DNA of 11,706 bases. It comes from Microcaldota archaeon. Lineage in GTDB: Archaea > Micrarchaeota > Micrarchaeia > Micrarchaeales > Micrarchaeaceae. Made by a program: the position numbers and the translations under genes. Numbering within the stretch: the stretch's first letter is position 1; the number at the start of each line of letters is the position of its first letter. Under the pieces are notes generated by a model. It was not told the DNA's origin. It made no database searches and saw only the letters and a list, made by a program, of their open reading frames with translations. Below are positions 1 through 6,078 of this stretch, in pieces. The DNA is taken from contig JAKBRJ010000021.1 of assembly GCA_021834785.1 (NCBI GenBank), positions 1 to 11,706 of the forward strand. The letters run 5' to 3'.

Positions 1-231
1 GTGCCTATAAGCCTCTCGGCTCCGCTGCTTGGTGTCTTTGCACTGATACTTATGCTCACTCTTGCGTTTACTGGGATAAAGACTGGAAAAGTGCTTGTGT
101 TGCTGCTGCTCATGGACGTGGGGCTTCTCGCAGTCTCTATGCTTAGCCTGGCGCAGGTGCCAACAATAGCAACAATAATATTCATACTCATTGGATTAAT
201 CTTAAGTGTATGGAGCATCAAGGCAAGATAG
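1..231 (+). CDS. Small hydrophobic membrane protein, function unknown (possibly 5'-truncated)
   Basis: This 76-residue protein is almost entirely hydrophobic. I see three likely transmembrane helices at about residues 6-24, 29-49 and 54-73, with short polar turns (Thr-Gly-Ile-Lys near 25-31) and a basic C-terminus (Lys-Ala-Arg). The reading frame is open from the first base of the window, which happens to be a GTG. It may start there or be the end of a longer gene, because the upstream sequence is not visible. It stops one base before the ATG of the next gene, so it probably belongs to the same transcript as the membrane proteins downstream. I do not recognise the family. A structural, holin-like or channel component would all fit its form, but nothing in the sequence chooses between them. 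Confidence 0.6.
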   Translation: MPISLSAPLLGVFALILMLTLAFTGIKTGKVLVLLLLMDVGLLAVSMLSLAQVPTIATIIFILIGLILSVWSIKAR

Positions 232-232
232 C

Positions 233-730
233 ATGGATTTGAATTTAGGAAGCATTATAAAGTCCGGGATAATAATGGCATTCATACTCCCCGCCTTTTC
301 CATCGTGCTTATGACTCTCCCTGCCACGCCTCCGCCTGTGCTCCAGTCAAATAGCACAATTTCGGCAAATACCCTTTCGGCGAAGATGAATTCCACTTCA
401 TTATATATACAGACGGAATTTCTCGACACAGTCAGCGGACTTAACACTTCATTGAATGGTGCGAATGGTAGCTTTTCAGCAAACCCGATCCAATATCAGG
501 CCTTTGCATTCATAGTGAGCGGTTTCGGGACTGCAATGCAATCAATAGTAATGATACCATATATTGACCTTGCTTCTATGAATTTTTTGGCTCTTGGCAC
601 TGAATATGCGCTTCCGCCCATAGCTTCAGGGCTGGTGGCTGCCGGAATAAAACTGCTTTATGCCTACGCGCTAATCTCGCTTCTCTTTCTAGGCATATCA
701 ATGATTGAGAAGTATAACGCAAAAACGTAG
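233..730 (+). CDS. Multi-pass membrane protein with a large sequon-rich outer loop, function unknown
   Basis: I chose the ATG at 233 because it lies one base after the previous stop. An in-frame GTG at 206 would overlap that gene. The product has 165 residues. A first membrane helix (about 10-30) is followed by a polar Ser/Thr/Asn-rich segment (about 31-88) with four N-x-S/T sequons (two Asn-Ser-Thr, one Asn-Thr-Ser, one Asn-Gly-Ser). Two or three more hydrophobic segments follow (about 89-110 and 115-155), and the tail is charged. The polar segment looks like a surface domain facing outside the cell or particle. The layout (one helix, outer loop, then a helix cluster) resembles the protein at 1918-2400, so the two may have related roles. 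No family is recognised. Confidence 0.75.
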   Translation: MDLNLGSIIKSGIIMAFILPAFSIVLMTLPATPPPVLQSNSTISANTLSAKMNSTSLYIQTEFLDTVSGLNTSLNGANGSFSANPIQYQAFAFIVSGFGTAMQSIVMIPYIDLASMNFLALGTEYALPPIASGLVAAGIKLLYAYALISLLFLGISMIEKYNAKT

Positions 731-737
731 TGATGCG

Positions 738-1091
738 ATGATTGAATTTATAGCTGTATTTATAGTATCAAACCTTAATGGGACTGCGCCGTACAATGTC
801 ACCATGCCTTCCAATCCTTTAAACCTTCCAAACCTGATACTCCAGAATTATCCGTGGTTCTTCCCGCTGATTACACTCTTCCTGTTCGGGATTTCCTCAT
901 ACCTTATGGCTATCACCACGCAGGTGGATAATAGGACAAACCTTATGGCTGTTGCGTTTGCATATACCATTATAACATACATAGAAGTGGCAACATCGCT
1001 TACGACTATCGGGTGGTTTGCAACATTCGAAGTGATTACGCTTTCGATGATGTTCATAATATCGTTATTCGTGCCGCAGGGGGAGAATTGA
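738..1091 (+). CDS. Three-helix membrane protein, function unknown
   Basis: The ATG at 738 is preceded by a GTGAT sequence that can pair with the 3' end of archaeal 16S rRNA. It lies seven bases after the previous stop. A TTG at 705 is in frame but would overlap the upstream gene by 26 bases. The 117-residue product begins with a moderately hydrophobic stretch and an Asn/Pro-rich segment (about 12-38) carrying Asn-Gly-Thr and Asn-Val-Thr sequons. Three membrane helices follow at about 40-60, 68-88 and 92-112. Its stop codon shares one base with the start of the recombinase gene (TGATG), so the two are probably translationally coupled. I do not recognise the family. With its neighbours it could form a small membrane complex. 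Confidence 0.75.
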   Translation: MIEFIAVFIVSNLNGTAPYNVTMPSNPLNLPNLILQNYPWFFPLITLFLFGISSYLMAITTQVDNRTNLMAVAFAYTIITYIEVATSLTTIGWFATFEVITLSMMFIISLFVPQGEN

Positions 1092-1921
1092 TGGAGTATA
1101 TATATAAAACCGGGTGGGGGTTTGCAAACAGGCAGAATATAGACAAGAGCTTCTTTGACATGATAAATAATGCAATGCAGAGGACGACGCTATTCAAGAA
1201 TAAGCAGCTCTTCTTTCAGTATGCCATACTGCTTTATATCGGAGGAAAGCGCAGGATAGAGCCATTTCTCATGCCGGTTACAATAACGAAAATAGAGGAG
1301 AACAAAGTCTCTTATTACGAGATGAAATCTGCGCTCGCCAAGCACTTTGATGGAAGTGCAGTTAAATGCACAGAATGCGGAAAGATTTTCAAGGTCAAGA
1401 AAGAGTGGAAGGCCCATAAGAAAGATGAAAAGCATGTGCATTACTCGCATTACGGAGAGAGGAAATATATAGAGACATATATAATAACTGATAATGTATA
1501 TGAGCGTGCATTGATGCAGTATCTTCTTCGCGGCAGGCAGATAATGACAATAGATTTCACACCATTGCTTCCGCCCAGGTTTCAGGGAGCAGATCCGGAT
1601 AAGCTGCTGGGAATGGAGTATCAAAGTTCGCTTTTCTCAGGCATAACAAAAAAATTCAACATCTTCAGGCTGTCTATAACAGACGGCAAAAGAGTAGTGG
1701 AAGATTCCAATATAGTGCCGCATATGCTCAGGCACATGCGGGCTTACGATCTCAAGATTATACACGGCTATGGCACAGACTTTCTGCAGAAGTATTTCGG
1801 CTGGGACAGGGAGGCGATGGTTGAATATTATCTTGACATCAAGTCTATGCTTGGAAAAGAGGCGATGCTTGAAGAGATAAAGCGGCACAAAGTTATCGAG
1901 CCGCTTGTGGCGATGCAATGA
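1091..1921 (+). CDS. Tyrosine recombinase/integrase with an internal C2H2 zinc finger
   Basis: This 276-residue protein has the catalytic pattern of the tyrosine recombinase family, which cuts and rejoins DNA at specific sites through a phosphotyrosine bond. Box I is Gly-Lys-Arg54-Arg-Ile-Glu57, fitting G-x-R-x-x-E. Box II is His211-Met-Leu-Arg214-His215. It is followed by Gly-Trp238 at the usual H/W position and Glu-Tyr246-Tyr247 as candidate nucleophiles. Between the boxes lies a canonical C2H2 finger: Cys93, Cys96, His109 and His115, spaced x2, x12, x5, with Phe100 and Trp106 as core residues. Only about 45 residues precede the catalytic core, so there is no room for a full core-binding domain. 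The start at 1091 overlaps the previous stop by one base, and an open stretch back to 1013 would overlap the upstream gene. It probably integrates, excises or resolves this element. The recombinase call is by motif only. Confidence 0.82.
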   Translation: MEYIYKTGWGFANRQNIDKSFFDMINNAMQRTTLFKNKQLFFQYAILLYIGGKRRIEPFLMPVTITKIEENKVSYYEMKSALAKHFDGSAVKCTECGKIFKVKKEWKAHKKDEKHVHYSHYGERKYIETYIITDNVYERALMQYLLRGRQIMTIDFTPLLPPRFQGADPDKLLGMEYQSSLFSGITKKFNIFRLSITDGKRVVEDSNIVPHMLRHMRAYDLKIIHGYGTDFLQKYFGWDREAMVEYYLDIKSMLGKEAMLEEIKRHKVIEPLVAMQ

Positions 1922-2400
1922 CAGTCTTGGATATATTTGTGGCAGTGATAATAGTCTCATCAGTACTGGGGCTGCTGCTTCTTTCGCTCTCTTATGTTGC
2001 CGTGAATGGGATTACCCTTGTGCAGAATGTTACTGCCAATATCCCCACCTTTACGCCCGCAAGTTTCTCTGCGAACCTGAAATCTACGGCTTCATTCCTG
2101 CCAGCGGTATCTGTTATATTTGTAGTTGTGCTTATCATCTTTTCCTGGATGCTAAGCGCATTCATCAAGAGCAGCCCGCTCGCAGTTGTAGTGTCTATTG
2201 TGTGGCTTATATTTTATACTATGGTCTCCTTTTTCATGGCCCACTACTTGATAAGCACCGTGGACGGAATTGCGGTTTTCAGCAGCTTGGGATCTAGCCC
2301 AAACCTGCTTTACCTTTTCTGGGCGAATATGCCGCTGATACTCCTTGTCGCTTCTCTTGTCGATATAGGGATAGCCGCCCTGGCATACCGCACCAGCTGA
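1918..2400 (+). CDS. Four-helix membrane protein, function unknown
   Basis: The start ATG overlaps the recombinase stop in an ATGA arrangement, implying coupled translation. The 160-residue product has a first membrane helix at about 5-28 and a polar Thr/Ser/Asn-rich loop at about 34-60 with an Asn-Val-Thr sequon. Three more membrane helices follow at about 62-83, 88-108 and 130-155, with a short Tyr-Arg-Thr-Ser tail. The overall shape matches the 165-residue protein at 233-730. No charged or catalytic residues stand out inside the helices, so a structural or channel role is more likely than an enzymatic one. It ends the first gene run: a new promoter follows within about 10 bases. A distant VirB6/CedA-like transfer-channel protein is possible, but I cannot show it from sequence alone. 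Confidence 0.78.
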   Translation: MTVLDIFVAVIIVSSVLGLLLLSLSYVAVNGITLVQNVTANIPTFTPASFSANLKSTASFLPAVSVIFVVVLIIFSWMLSAFIKSSPLAVVVSIVWLIFYTMVSFFMAHYLISTVDGIAVFSSLGSSPNLLYLFWANMPLILLVASLVDIGIAALAYRTS

Positions 2401-2406
2401 CGCAAT

Positions 2407-2416
2407 CTTTATATAG
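2407..2416 (+). promoter_or_regulatory. Archaeal TATA-box promoter for the two-helix protein gene
   Basis: CTTTATATAG is a close match to an archaeal TATA box. It lies just after the stop of the preceding gene and about 70 bases upstream of the TTG start of the 88-residue protein. Transcription would be expected to begin near 2436-2441, giving a leader of about 40 bases. A short tandem repeat, ATCAGT twice, lies just downstream at about 2426-2437. The box is better than anything seen inside the neighbouring gene runs, which suggests that the small protein is expressed separately and perhaps strongly. This is read by eye only. Confidence 0.6.
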
Positions 2417-2442
2417 TTATTGTGTATCAGTATCAGTGTGAA

Positions 2443-2457
2443 CTCGCCAGTGGCGAG
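2443..2457 (+). repeat. Leader inverted repeat / hairpin
   Basis: CTCGCCA and TGGCGAG are perfect 7-base inverted arms around a single G. In RNA this gives at least a 5-pair GC-rich stem with a CAGUG loop. It would sit close to the 5' end of the transcript that starts from the TATA box at 2407, and about 20 bases upstream of the TTG start. It could stabilise the transcript, tune translation, or be a regulator binding site in the DNA. The match is visible, but the function is inferred. Confidence 0.5.
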
Positions 2458-2466
2458 GGATATAGT

Positions 2467-2472
2467 AGGGTG
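2467..2472 (+). promoter_or_regulatory. Ribosome-binding site that supports the TTG start at 2478
   Basis: AGGGTG ends five bases before the TTG at 2478. It is a partial match to the archaeal GGAGGTGA consensus. There is no in-frame ATG near the beginning of this open frame, so this site is the main reason to accept the TTG start. Confidence 0.5.
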
Positions 2473-2477
2473 CCTCA

Positions 2478-2744
2478 TTGGCAAATATTAGGAAAGCCAT
2501 ACAGGACCTAGCTCTGATAGCAGTAGGAATATTGGTAGTCGATGTGATATTCGAAGCTACCGGTATTGCTCTGTCGTCACTGAACAGCGCAGTAGCGAAC
2601 CTCAGCTCATACGTCAGTGTAGGGACGTTGGCTGGAGTAATAACTACAATAAGCCCCATAGTGAACATTGTGTTCATAATTGGTGCGATTGTTGTTATAC
2701 TGGAGCTGTTTGGAGCGGACAACCTCATACAGATAGGAGGTTAA
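2478..2744 (+). CDS. Two-helix hydrophobic protein, candidate coat protein or pilin
   Basis: The 88-residue product has two long hydrophobic helices (about 8-25 and 52-75) joined by a small-residue Ser/Ala/Val-rich linker. The linker holds an Asn41-Leu-Ser sequon, and both ends are short and polar. The gene stands alone behind its own promoter and leader hairpin and starts with TTG. Major coat proteins of spindle-shaped archaeal viruses (fusellovirus VP1/VP3 type) and conjugative pilins (VirB2, CedA1 or TedC type) are both small proteins with two hydrophobic helices, and such subunits need strong expression. I cannot tell these apart here, and a holin-like or simple membrane protein is also possible. 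The family name is inference from size, topology and context, not from sequence similarity. Confidence 0.7.
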   Translation: MANIRKAIQDLALIAVGILVVDVIFEATGIALSSLNSAVANLSSYVSVGTLAGVITTISPIVNIVFIIGAIVVILELFGADNLIQIGG

Positions 2745-2785
2745 TGAGCTCAGGTCTGAAGGGAAGTGACCGCACTAGCGCTCCG

Positions 2786-2800
2786 CTTTCCTTTCTATTT
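2786..2800 (+). terminator. Pyrimidine-rich tract, possible terminator between convergent genes
   Basis: CTTTCCTTTCTATTT follows the two-helix protein gene by about 40 bases and ends at the 3' end of the convergent membrane protein gene. Archaeal termination often uses T-rich tracts on the coding strand, and the convergent gene pair needs a stop signal here. No convincing stem-loop precedes it. Confidence 0.35.
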
Positions 2801-4439
2801 ATCGTCCGCGGCGGCTGAAGACATAAAAGCCGCTGCGGATATAATCAAGTGTATAGCCGCAGGAGTTATTAAAAGATTCCGGATTTCTGATGATGCTGCT
2901 GCCTGGCGCATGCTCAAAAATCGTAGAGTTTAGCATCCCGGAACTTACAAGTATGAAATGAGGGATTGGGCTGATTGCCTGAATTCCAGCGCAAAAAGTT
3001 GATGAGTTTTGCTCAAATAGGCTATCTATTTTCTCAATTTTAGTGTAGTTTAGGCCCTGAATTGTATCTGTGTAGGTATGCAGATGCCCATATGCTTCAA
3101 GGTAATCACTATAAGCGTAGTATGACAAAACAGTAGCATTGGGCGCATGATTCTTCATGAAGACTGTTGCATTGTATAGCCCCCTGGGGTTTGCGAACTG
3201 GTAAAGTACTGTACTGCTGATATAGAAAAGATACTGACCTACAAAGGAGCTTAGAAGGATAAGCAGTATGGTAAGTGAAAGGACAATCTTGTTGCTTCCG
3301 CTTTTTGAAAAGTATGACAGCATGGCCACAATGCCGCATGCGTACATTATTGTAAAGTATGGGGCGACCAGATCGAGCATTCGGATATAGATCATTGCCA
3401 GAGGCAGGAATAGTATTCCTGCAACAAATACTCCGAACAAGTAGTATTCATACTCTGAGCGTTTGTTACTCATTATCGTATCGCCTAAGAAAGCTACAAG
3501 TGCAAACATACCGAATATCAGCATCATAAGGACCGCTATCAGCCCATTTGATGGATTGAGGCATTCCAGTTCACCTATGTGCAGCGGGTTGATTTGGCAG
3601 CCGCTAAAACCATAATGTGCTGTGAAACTGCTCAGCCATGACTCAATAGGGGTTGAAAAGAAAAATATTATCACAGCGCCGATCACAGCCGCAAGGGCCA
3701 CATACCTCAATACCCTTGGGTGTCTTAAGAGGGGATAAACTATTACTGCTGCAAACAAAGCAGTGACAAGAAGTACTAATACAATGCCACCTGCGGACCA
3801 TATCCATATTCCTAACAATGTACATGCAGTTATCAGTATCCAGCCCACGATTGTCGCATATCTTTTTCTTTTCGTGTTTATCCATCCAAAAAGATAAACT
3901 ATGAGCAGGCTTATGGCGACCACAAATTCATTCCCGCGCCACTCGGTTATTTCATTGTACTGCATGAGCAGGAATGAGGTTAAGACAACCGTGTATGCCA
4001 GCCAGTAGTATATCTTATGCAAAGGTATTGGCTTTAAGATCTTCCTTACAAGGAGGAAGCTCATTACGTATATGGTGAATACCGCTATAGACTGCAGGAT
4101 CCTAAAGTCCCACACCAATGGCAGATGTATGAGCTTATAAAGATATACCGGCATCAGGTAGAGGCCGGGGTGTTCGAAGAAGCCGGGTGGTGCGCCTATC
4201 AGGTAAGGATTGGTTATGGTTGATGGCGTAAAGGTTGGGGTGGCGATTGAAAGGTTTGCAAAAAGATAATACTCGTAGTTGTCTGCTTCGAGGAAAGGCA
4301 TATGAGAATTTAAATTAAGTACATAGCTTGCCTGGTAAATGAGGTTAAGTGCTACTGCAACAGAGAACAGGCCTATGATAGTATAGTATAGCGAAAGGGA
4401 GAGCTTGCGGTAAACTTCAGAAGGAATAGATAATCGCAT
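2799..4439 (-). CDS. GT-C fold membrane glycosyltransferase, STT3/AglB-like
   Basis: This 546-residue protein has about 10-12 membrane helices followed by a C-terminal outer domain of about 115 residues, the layout of GT-C enzymes that use lipid-linked sugars. The first outer loop has Glu51-Ala-Asp53 followed by Asn-Tyr-Glu-Tyr-Tyr, like the acidic loop of STT3/AglB oligosaccharyltransferases. After the last helix, a segment with Asn-Ala-Thr-Val-Leu leads into Ser439-Tyr-Tyr-Ala-Tyr-Ser-Asp445-Tyr. It sits where STT3 has its WWDYG motif, but the tryptophans and glycine are absent. The protein may therefore transfer sugars with different specificity, or belong to another GT-C branch such as the GT39-type mannosyltransferases. 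It is shorter than typical AglB. It is the only - strand gene of the interior and is divergent from the large operon. It may modify the sequon-rich membrane proteins around it, which is inference. Confidence 0.65.
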   Translation of the reverse strand: MRLSIPSEVYRKLSLSLYYTIIGLFSVAVALNLIYQASYVLNLNSHMPFLEADNYEYYLFANLSIATPTFTPSTITNPYLIGAPPGFFEHPGLYLMPVYLYKLIHLPLVWDFRILQSIAVFTIYVMSFLLVRKILKPIPLHKIYYWLAYTVVLTSFLLMQYNEITEWRGNEFVVAISLLIVYLFGWINTKRKRYATIVGWILITACTLLGIWIWSAGGIVLVLLVTALFAAVIVYPLLRHPRVLRYVALAAVIGAVIIFFFSTPIESWLSSFTAHYGFSGCQINPLHIGELECLNPSNGLIAVLMMLIFGMFALVAFLGDTIMSNKRSEYEYYLFGVFVAGILFLPLAMIYIRMLDLVAPYFTIMYACGIVAMLSYFSKSGSNKIVLSLTILLILLSSFVGQYLFYISSTVLYQFANPRGLYNATVFMKNHAPNATVLSYYAYSDYLEAYGHLHTYTDTIQGLNYTKIEKIDSLFEQNSSTFCAGIQAISPIPHFILVSSGMLNSTIFEHAPGSSIIRNPESFNNSCGYTLDYIRSGFYVFSRRGR

Positions 4440-4448
4440 AAAACTGTA

Positions 4449-4487
4449 TTGTCTTACAAATCTAAATAGATTTGTTTAGTAAGACAA
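4449..4487. repeat. Nested inverted repeat, candidate operator
   Basis: The outer arms are TTGTCTTAC (4449-4457) and GTAAGACAA (4479-4487), a perfect 9-base inverted pair. Inside lies a second perfect inverted pair, CAAATCTA (4457-4464) and TAGATTTG (4467-4474), separated by AA. The two symmetry centres are offset by about 2.5 bases. The position, overlapping the likely promoter of the GT-C gene and upstream of the operon promoter, suits a dimeric regulator. The operon encodes an RHH protein and zinc-finger proteins that could bind it, but that link is inferred. Confidence 0.55.
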
Positions 4488-4545
4488 ATGATATACTCTT
4501 TATGTTATAGAGTGACGTAATTGGCATAACATTTAAATACTTTGT

Positions 4546-4551
4546 GGAGGT
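4546..4551 (+). promoter_or_regulatory. Shine-Dalgarno GGAGGT deciding the TTG start at 4561
   Basis: GGAGGT is a full match to the core of the archaeal ribosome-binding site and ends nine bases before the TTG at 4561. The next in-frame ATG at 4570 would be 18 bases away, too far for normal pairing. It therefore favours TTG unless the transcript begins at about 4560 from the TTTAAATA box, which would leave this site untranscribed. Confidence 0.6.
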
Positions 4552-4560
4552 CAAACAACA

Positions 4561-5412
4561 TTGACAGATATGGCTTCTACTGAAACCAATGTTGGTGGGG
4601 ATTTCAACAATCGAGAACCAAAGACCAACGCCTCTACCTCTATCTCAATAGACACTAATGCCGAGAGCCGCTTGGGGATAATAAACGTAATGTTTACCCT
4701 CGACAAAAGTATTCTTAGCTGGGCGGCGGGAACTTTTTATGATGGTAAAATAGAGGCTGCTGAAGATTCGAATTCAAATCAAAGCTCCAAGATAATACTT
4801 GTGCCTAACAGCGATAAGTACAAATGCCCAGTCTGCAGTGAAACAAGAACACGCGCTGATTTTGACTGGGCAATATGTAGAGGCTCAAAAGAAAAAAGGC
4901 ACAAGCCCGAATACCGGGAAGCAGTAGACTGGTATCCGCTGACGAGCAGGACTGGTATCTCATTTCTGCTCTCTCAACTTCAGATGGGAATCAATGCTAA
5001 CATCCAGACTGCTAATTTTGGGAAGAATATAAGTGACGTGAAGAATAAGGCGGATCTTGATTCCAAGCTTACAAACCTTGCCGTCAACCAGGCAATCAGC
5101 ATCATAGGCGCATTGCTTTCAAATAAGAATAATTACGCGGAGTGGCTCTTGGAGGATTCAACATATCAGTCACTGCCGCAGGTTTTTAATGTGCCTTTTC
5201 TCACCAGCACAATGACTGCGCTGGCGGCTAATCTGCTTGCGAGCTACACGAAAGGCAAGAATATGGAAGCGGTAAGCAAAGTTCTGGAAACCAGGACCAG
5301 GATAGAGCAGGAGATAACAAATAAAACGGAAAGGTCGGCGCAGGAGCAGCAGATAACTCAGAACAACTCAAAAAACTCATGGGGTATCTTTGAAGGATTG
5401 CGTTCAAAATAG
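4561..5412 (+). CDS. Zinc-binding protein with a Cys/His motif, first gene of the operon, function unknown
   Basis: The product has 283 residues from the TTG, or 280 from the ATG at 4570. The first 38 residues are polar and low in complexity (Asn, Thr, Ser). Cys89-Pro-Val-Cys92 followed by Cys106 and His114 makes a likely C2CH zinc site, with a basic stretch (Ser-Lys-Glu-Lys-Arg-His) around the last ligand. A helical Asn/Ala/Leu-rich region (about 130-250) follows, and then a Gln/Asn-rich polar tail. There is no signal peptide and no clear membrane helix, although about 195-245 is moderately hydrophobic. As first gene behind the divergent promoter it could be a regulator or a structural scaffold. 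The zinc site could bind nucleic acid or only hold the fold. I do not recognise the family. Confidence 0.75.
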   Translation: MTDMASTETNVGGDFNNREPKTNASTSISIDTNAESRLGIINVMFTLDKSILSWAAGTFYDGKIEAAEDSNSNQSSKIILVPNSDKYKCPVCSETRTRADFDWAICRGSKEKRHKPEYREAVDWYPLTSRTGISFLLSQLQMGINANIQTANFGKNISDVKNKADLDSKLTNLAVNQAISIIGALLSNKNNYAEWLLEDSTYQSLPQVFNVPFLTSTMTALAANLLASYTKGKNMEAVSKVLETRTRIEQEITNKTERSAQEQQITQNNSKNSWGIFEGLRSK

Positions 5413-5420
5413 GGGAATAT

Positions 5421-5708
5421 ATGGTAAATGAGATAGACTTAAATCAGCTTGATGAAGACACCTGGAATAGATTTAAGGAGATGGATAAGATAGCCAACCA
5501 GAAAGGCATAGGAAACTCCATTGCTTTTGCTTTAAGACCTACTCAGATACACATACCCAGAACATTCAAACTGCTTAAGATAAGATTAAATTACTTAAGA
5601 ACTATAGACAAAAATTTGCGGGAATACGGCTACAATGCAGAGGAGATAGAATGGTATCACTCTGTAAAAAATGCGCTCATCCGGGCGATGCAGGAATATG
5701 TGGTGTAG
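5421..5708 (+). CDS. Small helical protein, function unknown
   Basis: This 95-residue soluble protein starts with ATG behind a weak AGGGGA site, eight bases after the previous stop. It is rich in Glu, Lys, Arg, Asn and Leu and looks wholly helical, with an acidic start (Glu-Ile-Asp, Asp-Glu-Asp) and a basic middle (about 45-65, with several Arg and Lys). There is no cysteine, no membrane segment and no motif I recognise. The basic middle could contact DNA or an acidic partner. Its place between a zinc-binding protein and a membrane protein in a packed operon argues that it is a real gene. Confidence 0.65.
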   Translation: MVNEIDLNQLDEDTWNRFKEMDKIANQKGIGNSIAFALRPTQIHIPRTFKLLKIRLNYLRTIDKNLREYGYNAEEIEWYHSVKNALIRAMQEYVV

Positions 5709-5711
5709 AAT

Positions 5712-6074
5712 ATGGACTTGGCTTTTGGGGAAACGATAAATGCGATAACTTCGGAGCAGGATAGGATGATTGGCTTTTTTTTGATACCGCTTTTAGTTGC
5801 AGGGTTCGCTACTGGCGCTATGGCTACGGTATATCTGAATCAGGGCAAGAATGCGATATTCAGTGCTTTGAGCAGCAGCGGTGTATGCAATACATATAAA
5901 CCATATCTGATTACTTCAGTTGCAGGCTCTTTTCAAGGAGACCCGCTTGCGCATGTAGCTATGTGCCAGCTTGTGCAATTCAATCCGCTTGCCTTTATCG
6001 CATGGTATGTTGAAATACTTGCAATAGAATTGCTTGCAATATTCATATTCGAAAGTATCACTCATACAGGGTAA
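5712..6074 (+). CDS. Two-helix membrane protein with two external cysteines, function unknown
   Basis: This 120-residue protein begins three bases after the previous stop. A short amphipathic start is followed by a membrane helix at about 20-41 and a polar segment at about 42-90 holding two cysteines. A second hydrophobic helix at about 93-113 precedes the short His-Thr-Gly tail. If both ends are inside, the middle segment lies outside and its two cysteines could form a disulfide. No family is recognised. Its topology is similar to the two-helix protein at 2478-2744, but the loop is longer and contains cysteine. A minor structural or channel protein is a reasonable guess, and no more than that. 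Confidence 0.65.
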   Translation: MDLAFGETINAITSEQDRMIGFFLIPLLVAGFATGAMATVYLNQGKNAIFSALSSSGVCNTYKPYLITSVAGSFQGDPLAHVAMCQLVQFNPLAFIAWYVEILAIELLAIFIFESITHTG

Positions 6075-6078
6075 TTGA

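Larger units (their letters stand above)
4440..4560. promoter_or_regulatory. Divergent promoter region between the GT-C gene and the large operon
   Basis: This AT-rich intergenic region must drive both the - strand GT-C gene and the + strand operon. For the operon, TTTATGTTATAG near 4499-4510 would give a leader of about 30 bases. TTTAAATA at 4532-4539 is a better TATA match, but it would start the transcript at about 4560, almost on the start codon. For the GT-C gene, the TATTTAGA read on the - strand near 4462-4469 is about 27 bases from its ATG, fitting a leaderless transcript, and lies inside the inverted repeat at 4449-4487. Confidence 0.5.

Noticed and set aside
1013..1090. Upstream extension of the recombinase frame by 26 residues
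   Set aside because: It overlaps the 3' end of the previous gene. The ATG at 1091 sits in a TGATG junction, like other junctions in this block.
1905..2297. Cysteine-rich 130-residue frame on the + strand
   Set aside because: It lies across the end of the recombinase and the start of the four-helix membrane protein in another frame. The cysteines show no regular zinc-site spacing and the sequence does not look like a folded protein.
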